Of a DNA stretch of 64,000 bases, positions 1 to 10,282 are shown piece by piece. Positions within the stretch are counted from its first letter, which is position 1. Every line of letters begins with the position of its first letter. The notes beneath the pieces were generated by a model. That model saw only the letters and a program-made list of their open reading frames with translations, searched no databases and had not been told where the DNA came from. Position numbers and translations under genes: made by a program. The stretch lies in assembly GCF_029087225.1 (NCBI RefSeq), contig NZ_JARFJD010000002.1, forward strand, positions 248,001 to 312,000. The letters are read 5' to 3'. The stretch is from Limnobacter olei (lineage in GTDB: Bacteria > Pseudomonadota > Gammaproteobacteria > Burkholderiales > Burkholderiaceae_B).

Positions 1-859
<859 letters not shown>

Positions 860-969
860 TTAAATCATTTCAAGCACATGGGCCTGAAAACCACGTTTTG
901 AGTGGCCATTCCAGCAATTCAAGCGCTTGTTTGGCACAATGGAGTCATTCACAAAATTAGAAGTACCCC

Positions 970-1494
970 ATGCAACAACCTGTTGAACCTGAATTCATTC
1001 GCGCCGAAAAACGCGAAGGCGACGCCGAGCTGGACGCGCACATGTTTCGGCAAGCGCTGGCCCAGTTTGCCACTGGCATCACCATCATCACCACCAAGAA
1101 TGCCGAGGGCAAATACGTGGGGGTGACGGCCAATTCCTTCAACTCGGTATCGCTACACCCACCATTGGTGCTGTGGAGTTTGTCCAAAAAAGCCAGCAGC
1201 CACGATGCATTTGCAGCCGCCACGCATTATGGCGTGAGCGTGTTGTCGGCTGACCAGGAAGATTTGTCACACCATTTCTCGACCTTCAAAGGCGATCGGT
1301 TTGCGGGTGTCGAAGTGATTGAGGGCTTGGGCGGTGCGCCTTTGATTCCACATGCTTTGGCGCATTTTGAGTGCAAAGTACGCAGCCGCTACGATGAGGG
1401 CGATCACTTCATCATGGTGGGCGAGGTGTTGCGCTGCGACTTCCGGGAAGGTGAGGCGTTGGTGTATCGGTCGAGGAAGTACTTCCGGAACTAA
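970..1494 (+). CDS. Flavin reductase-like domain protein (HpaC/RutF type)
   Basis: A 174-residue single-domain protein of the short-chain flavin reductase family. These enzymes use NAD(P)H to reduce FMN or FAD and usually pass it to a partner monooxygenase. The N-terminal half has the typical pattern FRQALAQFATGITIITT, then GVTANSFNSVSLHPPLVLWSL (flavin-phosphate loop), and later HFECKV and GDHFIMVGEV near residues 130-150. No monooxygenase gene lies beside it, so its partner is unknown. It stands alone between the divergent tgt and the repeat element at 1513. ATG start at 970. Confidence 0.85.
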   Translation: MQQPVEPEFIRAEKREGDAELDAHMFRQALAQFATGITIITTKNAEGKYVGVTANSFNSVSLHPPLVLWSLSKKASSHDAFAAATHYGVSVLSADQEDLSHHFSTFKGDRFAGVEVIEGLGGAPLIPHALAHFECKVRSRYDEGDHFIMVGEVLRCDFREGEALVYRSRKYFRN

Positions 1495-1512
1495 TCGGCG
1501 AATATTCATTGC

Positions 1513-1624
1513 CGAATTGGCTTGGGTTCCTATCTCTTGGCGGTTATTAATCGCCCACTCGGCTTGGGTGCGGATCTCTCGGCGCTTCTTAACCGCCCAC
1601 TCGACTTGGGTTCCGATCTCTCGC
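1513..1624 (+). repeat. Two and a half degenerate 42-bp tandem units (composite repeat copy I)
   Basis: The motif CTTGGGT(T/G)C recurs at 1521, 1563 and 1605, exactly 42 bp apart, each followed by a TATCTC/GATCTCTCG block and a TTAATCGCCCAC-like block. The same unit forms the longer array at 7559-7925 and two units at 47443-47506. It lies in the convergent gap between the flavin reductase and cysB and forms the head of a larger mosaic that continues to about 1851. Confidence 0.85.
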
Positions 1625-1626
1625 CA

Positions 1627-1851
1627 GAAAACCTGTTTAGCCCTTGCTGAGCCTTGCGATGCCTGCGAACGACCCTCCTAAACTGCGGGTCGGGTCTGTT
1701 CTCTGTCGCCCATGCTGGGCAACACCGGCCCTGCTCGGCACGCAAGGGCAGGTTTTCTTGAAGGCGAAGCGATCGAAACACCGCCGCCGATTGGGCGTTT
1801 AAAGCAGCGGCGACCATTCAAGTGCGACACAAGGGACCCACGCCGAGTTGG
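1627..1851 (+). repeat. Hairpin plus linker and tail modules of composite repeat copy I
   Basis: GAAAACCTG at 1627-1635 is matched by its reverse complement CAGGTTTTC at 1749-1757, and the pairing extends inward through GCCCTTGC/GCAAGGGC. After the hairpin comes the linker TTGAAGGCGAAGCGATCGAA (1758 onward), shared with the other three copies. Then comes a tail module beginning GCAGCGGCGACC at 1804, shared with copies II and IV. No credible gene is seen in 1495-1881; the remaining bases before cysB hold nothing I recognise. Confidence 0.8.
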
Positions 1852-1881
1852 CGAACGAATCGGCATCCCGATCGCGTGCGC

Positions 1882-2811
1882 TCAACTCACCGAGTCATTC
1901 AACGCCGCCAACAACCTGGCCTCTGTCAAATCAGCATTACACAGCTCGATGAACTTGTACGCAAACGAACGCAGGTAGTGTCCTTTGCGAATCGCTATGC
2001 TGGTGGTGTTCATTGGCAAATCCGATTCAACATCAAGCACCGCCAGGCCAGTGTCTTTCACCGGGTTGTAGGCCATGCTGGCAATAATGCCAACCCCCAA
2101 GCCCAATTCCACATAGGTTTTGATCACATCCGCATCCAGTGCAGAAATGGCCACATCCAGTGTTAAACCCAGCTTGCGGAAAGTTTCGTCAATCTTGATT
2201 CGTCCGGTGAAACCCTCTTGATAGGTCACAATCGGATATTCAGCCACATCCTGCAAAGTGGGCTTGGCCAGTTTCAACAAGGGGTGGCCTTGCTGCACCA
2301 CCACCTGGTGCTTCCACTGGTAATAAGGAAACGAAACAAGATCATCGACATTGCCCAGCACTTCCGTTGCGATGCCAATATCGGCCTGCCCGTCCAGCAA
2401 CATCTGAGTAATTTCTTTGGGGCTGCCTTGGTGCATGCGCAAGTGTACTTTCGGGAAAACCTTTTTGAACTCATTGACCACCGTGGGCAATGAATAGCGG
2501 GCCTGCGTGTGCGTGGTGACCACGGTCAGCTGACCCACGTCTCGACTGCTGTATTGCTCAGCCAGGTTCTTGATGTTTTTCGCATCCAGCAACATGCGTT
2601 CAACCAGCACCAGCAACTCCTTGCCTGGGTCTGTCAAACCCATCAGGCGTTTGCCTTTGCGAATGAACAATTCCACACCCAGTTCTTCTTCGAGGTCACG
2701 AATGTGTTTCGAGACGCCGGGCTGCGAGGTGTACAAACTGTTGGCCACTTCAGTCAGGTTGTAACCCTGACGAACCGTTTCGCGAATAATGCGCAACTGC
2801 TGGAAATTCAT
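1882..2811 (-). CDS. cysB: LysR-type regulator of sulfur assimilation, CysB family
   Basis: A 309-residue LysR regulator. The N-terminal helix-turn-helix (residues 1-60) contains [28 protein letters not shown], the CysB/Cbl version of the LTTR motif, and the effector domain follows from about residue 90. CysB-type proteins sense N-acetylserine, O-acetylserine or sulfate and control sulfate uptake and cysteine synthesis. The ATG at 2811 overlaps the cysA stop by 4 bp, so the regulator is the last gene of the transporter operon it probably controls. The C-terminus is about 15 residues shorter than enterobacterial CysB, as in many Burkholderiales. Confidence 0.93.
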   Translation of the reverse strand: MNFQQLRIIRETVRQGYNLTEVANSLYTSQPGVSKHIRDLEEELGVELFIRKGKRLMGLTDPGKELLVLVERMLLDAKNIKNLAEQYSSRDVGQLTVVTTHTQARYSLPTVVNEFKKVFPKVHLRMHQGSPKEITQMLLDGQADIGIATEVLGNVDDLVSFPYYQWKHQVVVQQGHPLLKLAKPTLQDVAEYPIVTYQEGFTGRIKIDETFRKLGLTLDVAISALDADVIKTYVELGLGVGIIASMAYNPVKDTGLAVLDVESDLPMNTTSIAIRKGHYLRSFAYKFIELCNADLTEARLLAALNDSVS

Positions 2812-3902
2812 GCGGCCCCCACCACGTCAAACACTTTCAAAGCTTTGGCTGAAAGCCGCACCAACTGGCCTTCCTGCAAGTTCAATTCCACTGCACGCTC
2901 AGCGCTAATTTCCACATCAAAATGCTGTGCAGGTTGCAAATCAACGGAATCCAGTTCAACACGGGTATTCAACCCAAAGCGCAGCACTCGCACCACTTTG
3001 GCGGGTACACCCAAAGAAAAATCAGGTTCAGTGTGAATGTCTATTTCATGCGGACGCGCAAACGCCAGCACATCGGCACCCTGCACTGCCTCGCCCGATC
3101 TGTTCAACACTGTACCGGAATGTGCCAGGTTCGACTCGCCCACCTGAATACCATCGCCCAAGTGACGTGCCTTGAACAGATTGACCGAGCCCAAAAAACC
3201 ATACACAAAGGGCGTGGCTGGGTGTTGATAGACTTCCTCAGGTGTACCGATTTGCTCCACATTGCCCTGGTTCATCAATACAACCCGGTCAGCCACTTCC
3301 AACGCTTCTTCCTGGTCGTGCGTCACAAAAATTGAGGTGATGTGCAATTCATCGTGCAGGCGGCGCAACCAGCGACGCAACTCTTTCCGTACCTTGGCAT
3401 CCAGCGCGCCAAACGGTTCATCCAGCAGCAGTACCTTGGGCTCAACGGCCAATGCGCGGGCCAATGCAATTCGCTGACGTTGCCCGCCACTGAGTTGTGA
3501 AGGAAACCGATCCGCCAGCCAATCCAGTTGAACCAATTTCAGAAGGCTGTGGACTTTTTCCGCGATTTCCGCCTTGCTGGGCCTTTCACTGTGAGGCTTC
3601 ATGCGCATGCCGAATGCCACATTGTCAAACACAGTCATGTGCTTGAACAGCGCGTAATGCTGAAACACAAAGCCTACATTTCGGTCTCGCACGTGCGTGT
3701 CGGAGGTGTCTTCTCCATCCAGAATCACAGTGCCGCTGTCGGCCTGTTCAAGGCCAGCGATGATGCGCAGCAACGTAGTTTTACCGCAGCCCGATGGCCC
3801 TAGCAGGGCAACCAGTTCGCCGCTGTTGAAATCCAGGCTGACGTTGTTCAGGGCTGTGAAATCGCCAAACTGCTTGTGAATGTTTTTAACTTGAATGCTC
3901 AT
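2808..3902 (-). CDS. cysA: Sulfate/thiosulfate ABC transporter ATP-binding subunit
   Basis: The 364-residue ATPase that powers sulfate import. Walker A GPSGCGKT lies at residues 35-42, the signature LSGGQRQR at 137-144, followed by Walker [12 protein letters not shown] and the switch HD of [13 protein letters not shown]-like regulatory domain follows residue 235. The long C-terminal domain and the position between cysW and cysB fit CysA. The start is ATG at 3902, 12 bp after the cysW stop. Confidence 0.95.
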   Translation of the reverse strand: MSIQVKNIHKQFGDFTALNNVSLDFNSGELVALLGPSGCGKTTLLRIIAGLEQADSGTVILDGEDTSDTHVRDRNVGFVFQHYALFKHMTVFDNVAFGMRMKPHSERPSKAEIAEKVHSLLKLVQLDWLADRFPSQLSGGQRQRIALARALAVEPKVLLLDEPFGALDAKVRKELRRWLRRLHDELHITSIFVTHDQEEALEVADRVVLMNQGNVEQIGTPEEVYQHPATPFVYGFLGSVNLFKARHLGDGIQVGESNLAHSGTVLNRSGEAVQGADVLAFARPHEIDIHTEPDFSLGVPAKVVRVLRFGLNTRVELDSVDLQPAQHFDVEISAERAVELNLQEGQLVRLSAKALKVFDVVGAA

Positions 3903-3914
3903 GATAATTCCTTC

Positions 3915-4796
3915 TTAGTGCACGCCCTGTTTGGCGGCTTGATGCTCAACCCAGGTTTTAATGCCCAAGGTGATCAAGGCTAGAAACGCGAGAATCGAAG
4001 CCACGGCGAACGCAGCCGAAAACTGGTATTCGTTGTATAGAATTTCGACGTGCAAGGGCAGCGTGTTGGTCTCGCCGCGAATGTGCCCCGACACGACTGA
4101 CACCGCACCAAACTCGCCCATGGCTCGGGCGTTACACAAAATAACGCCGTACAACAAACCCCACTTGATGTTAGGCAGGGTGACATGCCAGAAGGTTTGC
4201 CAGCCCCGCGCACCCAACACCACAGCGGCCTCTTCTTCCTCTTTGCCCTGTGCTTCCATCAGCGGAATCAGCTCGCGAGCGATAAAAGGTACGGTGACAA
4301 ACACTGTGGCCAGCACAATGCCAGGTACCGCGAAGATAATGCGGATCTCATACTCGGCCAACAAGGGTGCAAACCAGCCCTGCGCGCCAAACAACAACAC
4401 ATACACCAGGCCAGCAATCACGGGGCTCACAGAGAAAGGCAAATCAATCAAGGTGATGAGCACCTGCTTGCCTCGAAACTCGAACTTCGCAATGGCCCAT
4501 GCTGCGGCCACGCCAAACACCAGGTTCAAGGGCACCGCAATCGCTGCGGCCAACAAAGTCAGCTTTAAGGCATATACAGCATCGGGCTCTTTGAGAGACT
4601 CCCAATACACGCCTACACCCTGCCTGAATGCCTCGACAAAAACTGCAAACAGAGGCAGCAGCAAAAAGAAACCAAAGAAAGCCACTCCGGTGAGAATAAG
4701 GGCCCACTTGACCCATGGCGTTTCCCGCGTGGCCGACGAGCTTTGAAGCTTCTCGGCGCGCGAGGTGTGAATATGCAATGCAACAGCGCCCGACAT
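3915..4796 (-). CDS. cysW: Sulfate ABC transporter permease CysW
   Basis: A 293-residue inner-membrane permease with about six transmembrane segments. It carries the EAA-type coupling loop ([23 protein letters not shown], about residues 185-210) that contacts Cys[21 protein letters not shown] is characteristic of CysW rather than CysT. Its ATG overlaps the cysT stop by one base (TAATG), so the two permease subunits are translationally coupled. An N-terminal extension of about 25 residues precedes the first membrane helix. Confidence 0.95.
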   Translation of the reverse strand: MSGAVALHIHTSRAEKLQSSSATRETPWVKWALILTGVAFFGFFLLLPLFAVFVEAFRQGVGVYWESLKEPDAVYALKLTLLAAAIAVPLNLVFGVAAAWAIAKFEFRGKQVLITLIDLPFSVSPVIAGLVYVLLFGAQGWFAPLLAEYEIRIIFAVPGIVLATVFVTVPFIARELIPLMEAQGKEEEEAAVVLGARGWQTFWHVTLPNIKWGLLYGVILCNARAMGEFGAVSVVSGHIRGETNTLPLHVEILYNEYQFSAAFAVASILAFLALITLGIKTWVEHQAAKQGVH

Positions 4797-5650
4797 TATT
4801 GAGTTCTCCCTGTGCGTTTGGCAGTCCAGGCTTGCAGGCCGTTGATGGCCAGCAACAAGATGAATGAAATGATCAACATGACCGATGCGATGGCGGTCGC
4901 GCCGGTGTAGTCGTATTGCTCGAGCTTGGTGATGATCATCAACGGAGTAATTTCAGACACATAGGGAATGTTGCCGGCGATGAAAATAACCGAACCATAT
5001 TCACCCACTGCCCTCGCAAAGGCCAAGGCGAAGCCGGTGAGCAAAGCTGGAAACACAATGGGCAAAATGACATGAAAAAAGGTTTGCCAACGGTTCGCCC
5101 CGAGGCTGCTTGCGGCCTCCTCCAATTCACTTTCCATGTCTTCCAGCACGGGCTGCACCGTGCGCACCACAAAGGGCAAACCAATAAATACCAGGGCCAC
5201 CAAAATACCCGGGGGTGCAAAAGCCACTTTGATGCCCAATGGCTCCAGGTATTGCCCCACCCATCCGTTGCCGGCATACAAGGCAGTCAGTGCAATACCA
5301 GCCACCGCCGTGGGAAGGGCAAATGGAAGGTCCACCAAAGCATCCACAATTTTTCGACCAGGGAAGGTGTAGCGAACCAGTATCCAGGCCAATAACAGGC
5401 CAAACACCGCATTGATGCCGGCTGCCAACAAGGAGATTCCAAATGAAACCCGGTAAGTTGCAACGATTCGGGGATCGGTCACCGTGCTCCAGAAATCGGC
5501 AAAGCTCATCTCGAATGTTTTGATGAACACCGCGGACAGCGGAATCAGGATGAGCAAAGAGAGATAGACGATGGCATAGCCCAGGGTGAGATGAAACCCG
5601 GGCAGCACGCGTTTGGTGGATGAAGACGAAGCCACAATAGACCTTGACAA
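4796..5650 (-). CDS. cysT: Sulfate ABC transporter permease CysT (CysU)
   Basis: A 284-residue permease forming a heterodimer with CysW in the inner membrane. About six hydrophobic helices are visible. The coupling loop [21 protein letters not shown] and the following [16 protein letters not shown] are the CysT version of the conserved region. The gene starts with ATG at 5650; a 102-bp gap separates it from the upstream hydrolase, room enough for a secondary promoter. Confidence 0.95.
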   Translation of the reverse strand: MSRSIVASSSSTKRVLPGFHLTLGYAIVYLSLLILIPLSAVFIKTFEMSFADFWSTVTDPRIVATYRVSFGISLLAAGINAVFGLLLAWILVRYTFPGRKIVDALVDLPFALPTAVAGIALTALYAGNGWVGQYLEPLGIKVAFAPPGILVALVFIGLPFVVRTVQPVLEDMESELEEAASSLGANRWQTFFHVILPIVFPALLTGFALAFARAVGEYGSVIFIAGNIPYVSEITPLMIITKLEQYDYTGATAIASVMLIISFILLLAINGLQAWTAKRTGRTQ

Positions 5651-5752
5651 GTTCGATTTAAATGCGAAGCAAGCAGTCTATTGGAGTGGCTTTAGATACT
5701 GAACGATTAAAAAGTTGGATCGATATAAGAAAAACTTATGATCAATATTCAG

Positions 5753-6430
5753 CTACAGAAGGTCGATGGAATTGCGCGTTAGTAGTCTGATCTTCGACAA
5801 GGCCGAGAATCTATTTTTGCTGGATTGACTTTGTACCTGAATTTGGCCGAGCGGGATGGCCTGAACCTGCTCTCTAAATTTGTCCACCAAACGAGGTAAG
5901 GCGGGCCAGCCTCCAAATCCCGACTCCACATTGATATGCCCCGCCTTGCGCAAACAGGAAAAGCGCAAACCCCAGTTTTCAGCCCAAAATCGAGCGTGTG
6001 TCATCTTCATCCAGGGGTCATCTGAACTCGCAATTAGCATACCGGGAACACCCAAGGGTCTGGATGGAATTGCGCTGAGTAATGTTGTTGACACACCATG
6101 CCCAAAACCGATCAAACCCGTCGCACTGAATCGCTGGGGAGATGCTGGCGCCACCAAAATGACCCCAGCCACCTTGGTTTCGTTGTCCGCAATCGCAACC
6201 ACGCTGGCCAGACAGCCAAAACTGTGGGCGATCAGGATCACGCTACCCGCCTCGTCTCGAATGTTGTTTCGAATTGCATCAGCCCATGCTGCGACCACCG
6301 GTTTGTTGAAGTCAATCCCGCTTACCCTTCGGCAATTTGGAATTTCCTTCTCTGCCCAGGTTTGCCAGTGGTCTGGGCCACTGCCATTCAAGCCGGGCAC
6401 GGTGATGCAAGTGGGCGCAAGCACGGTCAA
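5753..6430 (-). CDS. RBBP9/YdeN-type alpha/beta hydrolase inside the sulfate operon
   Basis: A 225-residue serine hydrolase of the RBBP9/YdeN family. It shows the N-terminal PGLNGSGPDHWQTWAE motif, the nucleophile Ser70 in IAHSFGC, the acid in ASSDDPW and the catalytic His in GHINVESGFGGWP. The substrate is unknown. About 35 residues follow the GWP motif and form a Ser/Gln/Arg-rich tail not expected in the core fold. It lies between sbp (12 bp upstream) and cysT on the same strand, so it is probably co-transcribed with sulfate uptake; any role in sulfur metabolism is inference. Confidence 0.85.
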   Translation of the reverse strand: MTVLAPTCITVPGLNGSGPDHWQTWAEKEIPNCRRVSGIDFNKPVVAAWADAIRNNIRDEAGSVILIAHSFGCLASVVAIADNETKVAGVILVAPASPQRFSATGLIGFGHGVSTTLLSAIPSRPLGVPGMLIASSDDPWMKMTHARFWAENWGLRFSCLRKAGHINVESGFGGWPALPRLVDKFREQVQAIPLGQIQVQSQSSKNRFSALSKIRLLTRNSIDLL

Positions 6431-6442
6431 TACTCCCGACCA

Positions 6443-7456
6443 TTAACGCTTAAAGATTTGATCGAAAACACCACCGTCCTCAAAGTGGGTTTTCTGGGCT
6501 TTCTGCCAACCACCAAACACTTCGTCAATGGTGAACAGCTTCACTTTGGGGAAACGATTCAAGTCGGCTTTATTGGCCACCAGTTCAGGCTTGTTGGGGC
6601 GGTAATAGTTTGCTGCTGCAATTTGTTGCCCGACGGGAGAGTAGAGGTAATCGAGGTAGGCCTGCGCAACCACAGTCGTGCCTTTCCTGTCGGCATTGCC
6701 CTTCACCAAGGCAACAGGAGGTTCTGCCAAAATCGAGACCGAGGGCACAATAATTTCGAACTTGTCCTTACCCAATTCATTAATAGCCAAGAAGGCCTCA
6801 TTTTCCCAAGAAATAAACACGTCCCCAATATTTCGTTGAACAAAAGTATTCGTTGAACCACGCGCACCGGAATCCAGCACGGGTACATTTTTGTAGAGTG
6901 TCGTCACGAAATCCTTGGCTTTGGCTTCAGTACCACCTGGCTTTTTCAAGGCATAGCCCCAAGCAGCCAAGTAGTTCCAGCGTGCACCGCCCGACGTTTT
7001 TGGGTTGGGCGTAATCACTTGAATACCTGGTTTGACCAAATCATCCCAATCCTTGATTTTCTTGGGGTTCCCTTTGCGAACCAGGAACACAATTGTGGAG
7101 GTGTAAGGCGAACTGTTATTGGACAGCTTCTTTTGCCAGTCCGCCGGAATCTTGCCTGTTTTTTCAGCAATCGCATCAATGTCGTAGGCCAAGGCCAGCG
7201 TGACCACATCCGCCTCCAAACCATCAATCACTGCGCGGGCCTGCTTGCCTGCGCCGCCATGACTTTGCTTGATGGTCACGGTTTCACCAGTTTTTTCTTT
7301 CCAGTATTTGGCAAATGCAGGATTGAACTCCTGGTACAACTCGCGAGTCGGATCATAGGACACGTTGAGCAATTCAACGTTGGCCCATGCGGTGGAGGAG
7401 ATCGCCAGGGCCGCAGTCAGCCCCAAGGTTTTTTTGATCAGAGCGGCAAAATTCAT
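6443..7456 (-). CDS. sbp: Periplasmic sulfate-binding protein
   Basis: A 337-residue solute-binding protein that delivers sulfate to CysTWA. Residues 1-25 form a Sec signal peptide ([20 protein letters not shown], cleavage after STAWA). Family motifs include [14 protein letters not shown], the oxyanion-contacting [38 protein letters not shown] and the [10 protein letters not shown] hinge. A longer in-frame reading to a GTG at 7561 would run into the repeat array; the ATG at 7456 is preferred because the signal peptide begins there. It is the first gene of the operon. Confidence 0.95.
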   Translation of the reverse strand: MNFAALIKKTLGLTAALAISSTAWANVELLNVSYDPTRELYQEFNPAFAKYWKEKTGETVTIKQSHGGAGKQARAVIDGLEADVVTLALAYDIDAIAEKTGKIPADWQKKLSNNSSPYTSTIVFLVRKGNPKKIKDWDDLVKPGIQVITPNPKTSGGARWNYLAAWGYALKKPGGTEAKAKDFVTTLYKNVPVLDSGARGSTNTFVQRNIGDVFISWENEAFLAINELGKDKFEIIVPSVSILAEPPVALVKGNADRKGTTVVAQAYLDYLYSPVGQQIAAANYYRPNKPELVANKADLNRFPKVKLFTIDEVFGGWQKAQKTHFEDGGVFDQIFKR

Positions 7457-7558
7457 TGTGTAATCCTTCAGAGTGTTCTTGATGTGGACACATCTTAGGG
7501 ATCGGGCTTTGCGCTGTGAACGAAGAAAAACTTCTTTGCTTATCAGATTCTTCTCGAC

Positions 7559-7925
7559 CACTCGGCTTGGGTTCTGATCTCTCGGAGCTTCTTAATCGCC
7601 CAATTGGCTTGGGTTCTGATCTCTCGGAGCTTCTTAATCGCCCGATTGGCTTGGGTTCTGATCTCTCGGCGCTTCTTAATCGCCCACTTGGCTTGGGTTC
7701 TGATCTCTCGGCGCTTCTTAATCGCCCACTTGGCTTGGGTTCTGATCTCTCGGCGCTTCTTAATCGCCCACTTGGCTTGGGTTCTGATCTCTCGGCGCTT
7801 CTTAATCGCCCACTTGGCTTGGGTTCTGATCTCTCGGCGCTTCTTAATCGCCCACTTGGCTTGGGTTCCGATCTCTCGCCGGCCGGTTAATTGCCCGATC
7901 GGCTTGGGTTCCGCTCCCTCGCCAG
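7559..7925 (+). repeat. Array of 42-bp tandem repeats, about eight units plus a degenerate end (composite copy II)
   Basis: GCTTGGGTTC recurs with its C at 7566, 7608, 7650, 7692, 7734, 7776, 7818 and 7860 (exact 42-bp period), then once more at 7903. The middle units are nearly identical; the first two carry small changes (GGAGCTT for GGCGCTT, AATTGG for CTTGG). Because 42 is a multiple of three, several frames stay open across the array and yield repetitive spurious ORFs. It begins about 105 bp upstream of the sbp ATG, next to the presumed sulfate-operon promoter. Confidence 0.95.
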
Positions 7926-8054
7926 AAAACCTGTTTCTCCCTTGCTGAGCCTTGCGATGCCTGAGAACGCCCCTCCTAAACTGCGGGTCGGGTTCGTTCT
8001 CTGTTGCCCATGCTGGGCAACACCGGCCTGCTCGGCACACAAGGGCAGGTTTTC
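7925..8054 (+). repeat. Long inverted-repeat hairpin of composite copy II
   Basis: GAAAACCTG at 7925-7933 pairs with CAGGTTTTC at 8046-8054. The interior is very close to copy I (shared blocks CCCTTGCTGAGCCTTGCGAT, CTCCTAAACTGCGGGTCGGG and CCCATGCTGGGCAACACCGG). A small inner palindrome, GCCCATGCTGGGC, is visible. Same orientation as copy I. Confidence 0.85.
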
Positions 8055-8294
8055 TTGAAGGCGAGGCGATCGAAACACCGCCGCCGATTGGGCAACATAT
8101 CCGTACGTGAGCCGCGAAGTGGTGCAGATTCGGCTGTGCGGATAAACGTTGGCCAGGTGACTGGGGAGCTGAACTTGCAATGGGTCGCACGATGACGAGT
8201 CAGAAAACTTGCCGGCTCGGCTTAGTGCAGGCGCAAGACAACAAGCCGAAATGCCAAGTTTTCGGGCAGCGGTGACCCTTCAAGTTCCGCTCCC
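8055..8294 (+). repeat. Linker, second small hairpin and tail of composite copy II
   Basis: The linker TTGAAGGCGAGGCGATCGAA starts at 8055. A block GAACTTGCAATGGGTCGCAC near 8171 matches GAACTTGCAGATGGGCGCAC near 47784. A second inverted repeat, GAAAACTTG at 8203-8211 and CAAGTTTTC at 8255-8263, uses a variant arm sequence. The tail GCAGCGGTGACCCTTCAAGT at 8266 matches copy IV at 48018. No gene is supported anywhere in 7457-8331. Confidence 0.8.
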
Positions 8295-8331
8295 AATAAA
8301 CCACTCAGGTGCGGCACACGCAACCCACGCT

Positions 8332-9231
8332 TCAGCCGACCGCTGCTTTCTTTCTACCCGGCACGAGAATCACAGCCATCGCACCAAGAATCAAAACCAA
8401 TGCTGCAAAGTCAGGCCAATGCGGTACCTCACCCAGGAAAAAACTCCCTGCCATCACACCCACCACCGGAATAATCATGATGGACAAGCTCGACACAATG
8501 GGTGGTAGCGATTTGGCCAGGCTAAACCATGCCACTTGGCAAAATGCAAATACACCGAAAGCGTTGTAGAAAATTGGCCACCACTGCGACCAACCTTGCG
8601 GCGCACCCACATCGGTTCCCTCAAACCAAAAACCAGCCAAACCCATGGCTACAATGGTCGGCGGCATCATGGCATGGGTGAAGGTGAGGGAATGCAAACC
8701 AGTGGGGTAATGCCGAATCAGCGTGGTACCAAACCCCCAACACGCGGCAGCCACCAGCATTAGCACAACGCCCAATGGGCTGCCTGCAATGGCTGCAAAC
8801 TCAGAGGAGAGCAGCAACATGGCTGCCACCATTGCCAGGGTTAAACCGATCCAGCCACGGCGCCCCACCGGGTGCGCAAACGCAAGGCCCGACAACACCG
8901 CCCACACAGGCATGGTGTAGCCCAAAATAGCCGCGCGGCCCGAGCTCAGTTCCTTCACAGCCAGAATACAAAACAGGTGCCAACCAATCATGTTCGGAAT
9001 GCAAAGCAAAGCAAGCCTGCCCCACATTTCGCGGGGAACTTTGAGCGACACCTTCATTTGCCGAGCCACAAACCACATAGCCACCATACCAAACACCATG
9101 CAAAGGGTGCGGAAATGCAAAGGTGGGTACTGCGTTACCGCGTACTTCATGACAGGCCAGTTCAAACCCCAAATGGCGGTAATGCCAAGGAGTAACTGGA
9201 TTTGAGGCAGGGATAATTTTGCAGCTGGCAC
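8332..9231 (-). CDS. EamA/DMT-family drug/metabolite transporter
   Basis: A 299-residue integral membrane protein with ten predicted helices in two EamA halves (about residues 10-140 and 150-290). GITAIWGLNWPVMKYAV at the first helix and FFLGEVPHWPDFAALVLILGA near the end are typical of the family. Such proteins export amino acids, purines or other metabolites; the substrate cannot be read from sequence. The minus-strand gene ends beside repeat copy II and is probably not co-transcribed with sbp, which lies 875 bp downstream. Confidence 0.88.
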   Translation of the reverse strand: MPAAKLSLPQIQLLLGITAIWGLNWPVMKYAVTQYPPLHFRTLCMVFGMVAMWFVARQMKVSLKVPREMWGRLALLCIPNMIGWHLFCILAVKELSSGRAAILGYTMPVWAVLSGLAFAHPVGRRGWIGLTLAMVAAMLLLSSEFAAIAGSPLGVVLMLVAAACWGFGTTLIRHYPTGLHSLTFTHAMMPPTIVAMGLAGFWFEGTDVGAPQGWSQWWPIFYNAFGVFAFCQVAWFSLAKSLPPIVSSLSIMIIPVVGVMAGSFFLGEVPHWPDFAALVLILGAMAVILVPGRKKAAVG

Positions 9232-9348
9232 GTAAGTGAACGATCATTCAGTAAAGTGCCCCAGTGTAGTGCATTGGCCCACTCTTGCCCCTAGGGGCTT
9301 GCCCTGATCCTGTACAATAGCGACACCTTCCAACTGTTCTCGCATGCA

Positions 9349-10209
9349 ATGGCCAGCAATCGTTTTTCGCAATTCTCATCGTTCCCGAAACGCCTTGCAC
9401 ACAGTTGGCAACACAGCAACTCCATGTTGTGCGTGGGCCTGGACCCCGACATTTCCCGCATGCCCGAAGGCTATGGCACAAGCCCCGCAGAAATTGAACG
9501 CTTTTGCATCGAAATTGTGAAAGCCACTGCCGAGTTCGCTTGCGCCTTTAAACCTCAAATTGCCTACTTTGCAGCCAACCGGGCCGAGGCCGCGCTGGAA
9601 AATGTTCTGGCGTATGCCAATGAAATTGCGCCACACGCCACCACTATTCTGGATGCAAAACGCGGCGACATCGGCGCCACAGCCAAGCAATACGCGATTG
9701 AAGCGTTCGAGCGTTACAAGGCCGACAGCGTAACACTGAGCCCTTACATGGGCAGCGATTCCGTTGAGCCCTACCATGCCTATTCTGACCGGGGGCTTTT
9801 TCTGCTGTGCCGCACCTCCAACCCAGGAGGCAACGACCTGCAATTTTTAAACACTGAAAAAAGCGAACCGCTGTACCAAACAGTCGCCAAACTGGCCACC
9901 ACGGCCTGGAACCCCCACCAGCAAGTGGGCTTGGTGGTGGGTGCAACCTACCCCGAAGAAATTAGAACCGTGCGTGCACTGGTGGGCGATTCGCCCCTGC
10001 TGGTGCCTGGCATTGGCGCACAAGGCGGCGACTTGCTGAACACGGTAAAAAATGGCCTGTGCAGCCAAGGCTGGGGCCTGTTGATCAATTCATCACGCGC
10101 CATTTTGTACGCCAACAGCACAGCCAGTTTTGCAAGCGCTGCCGCACTTGAAGCGCGAAACACCCGTGACGCAATTCAAGCCGCAAAAGCCACGGCACTT
10201 TCAGGCTAG
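9349..10209 (+). CDS. pyrF: Orotidine 5'-phosphate decarboxylase, type 2
   Basis: PyrF makes UMP by decarboxylating OMP, the last step of de novo pyrimidine synthesis. The 286-residue length and the sequence fit the longer type 2 (mycobacterial/myxobacterial-like) subfamily. MLCVGLDPD begins the barrel near residue 26, and the catalytic DAKRGDI motif (Asp102, Lys104, Asp107) is intact. FKPQIAYFAA and LVPGIGAQGGD provide phosphate-binding strands. ATG start at 9349; monocistronic by appearance. Confidence 0.95.
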   Translation: MASNRFSQFSSFPKRLAHSWQHSNSMLCVGLDPDISRMPEGYGTSPAEIERFCIEIVKATAEFACAFKPQIAYFAANRAEAALENVLAYANEIAPHATTILDAKRGDIGATAKQYAIEAFERYKADSVTLSPYMGSDSVEPYHAYSDRGLFLLCRTSNPGGNDLQFLNTEKSEPLYQTVAKLATTAWNPHQQVGLVVGATYPEEIRTVRALVGDSPLLVPGIGAQGGDLLNTVKNGLCSQGWGLLINSSRAILYANSTASFASAAALEARNTRDAIQAAKATALSG

Positions 10210-10282
10210 AATCAAAGCAATACACATATTCATGTTCAGGTAAAAAGAGCCCCACCGGCCGGCCTGCACTGAGGAGACAAGG

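Noticed and set aside
7516-7890. A 124-residue reading with the 14-residue repeat [14 protein letters not shown]
   Set aside because: The 42-bp DNA unit is open in several frames on both strands, there is no ribosome site, and the same units occur in other intergenic regions without this frame. It is a by-product of the repeat array.
7559-7925. CRISPR array
   Set aside because: Units are contiguous with an exact 42-bp period and no variable spacers; there are no cas genes in the window.
9299-9318. TTGCCC / TACAAT as the pyrF promoter
   Set aside because: The spacing is only 8 bp, far from the 16-18 bp needed. The TACAAT may be a -10 box, but I see no matching -35.
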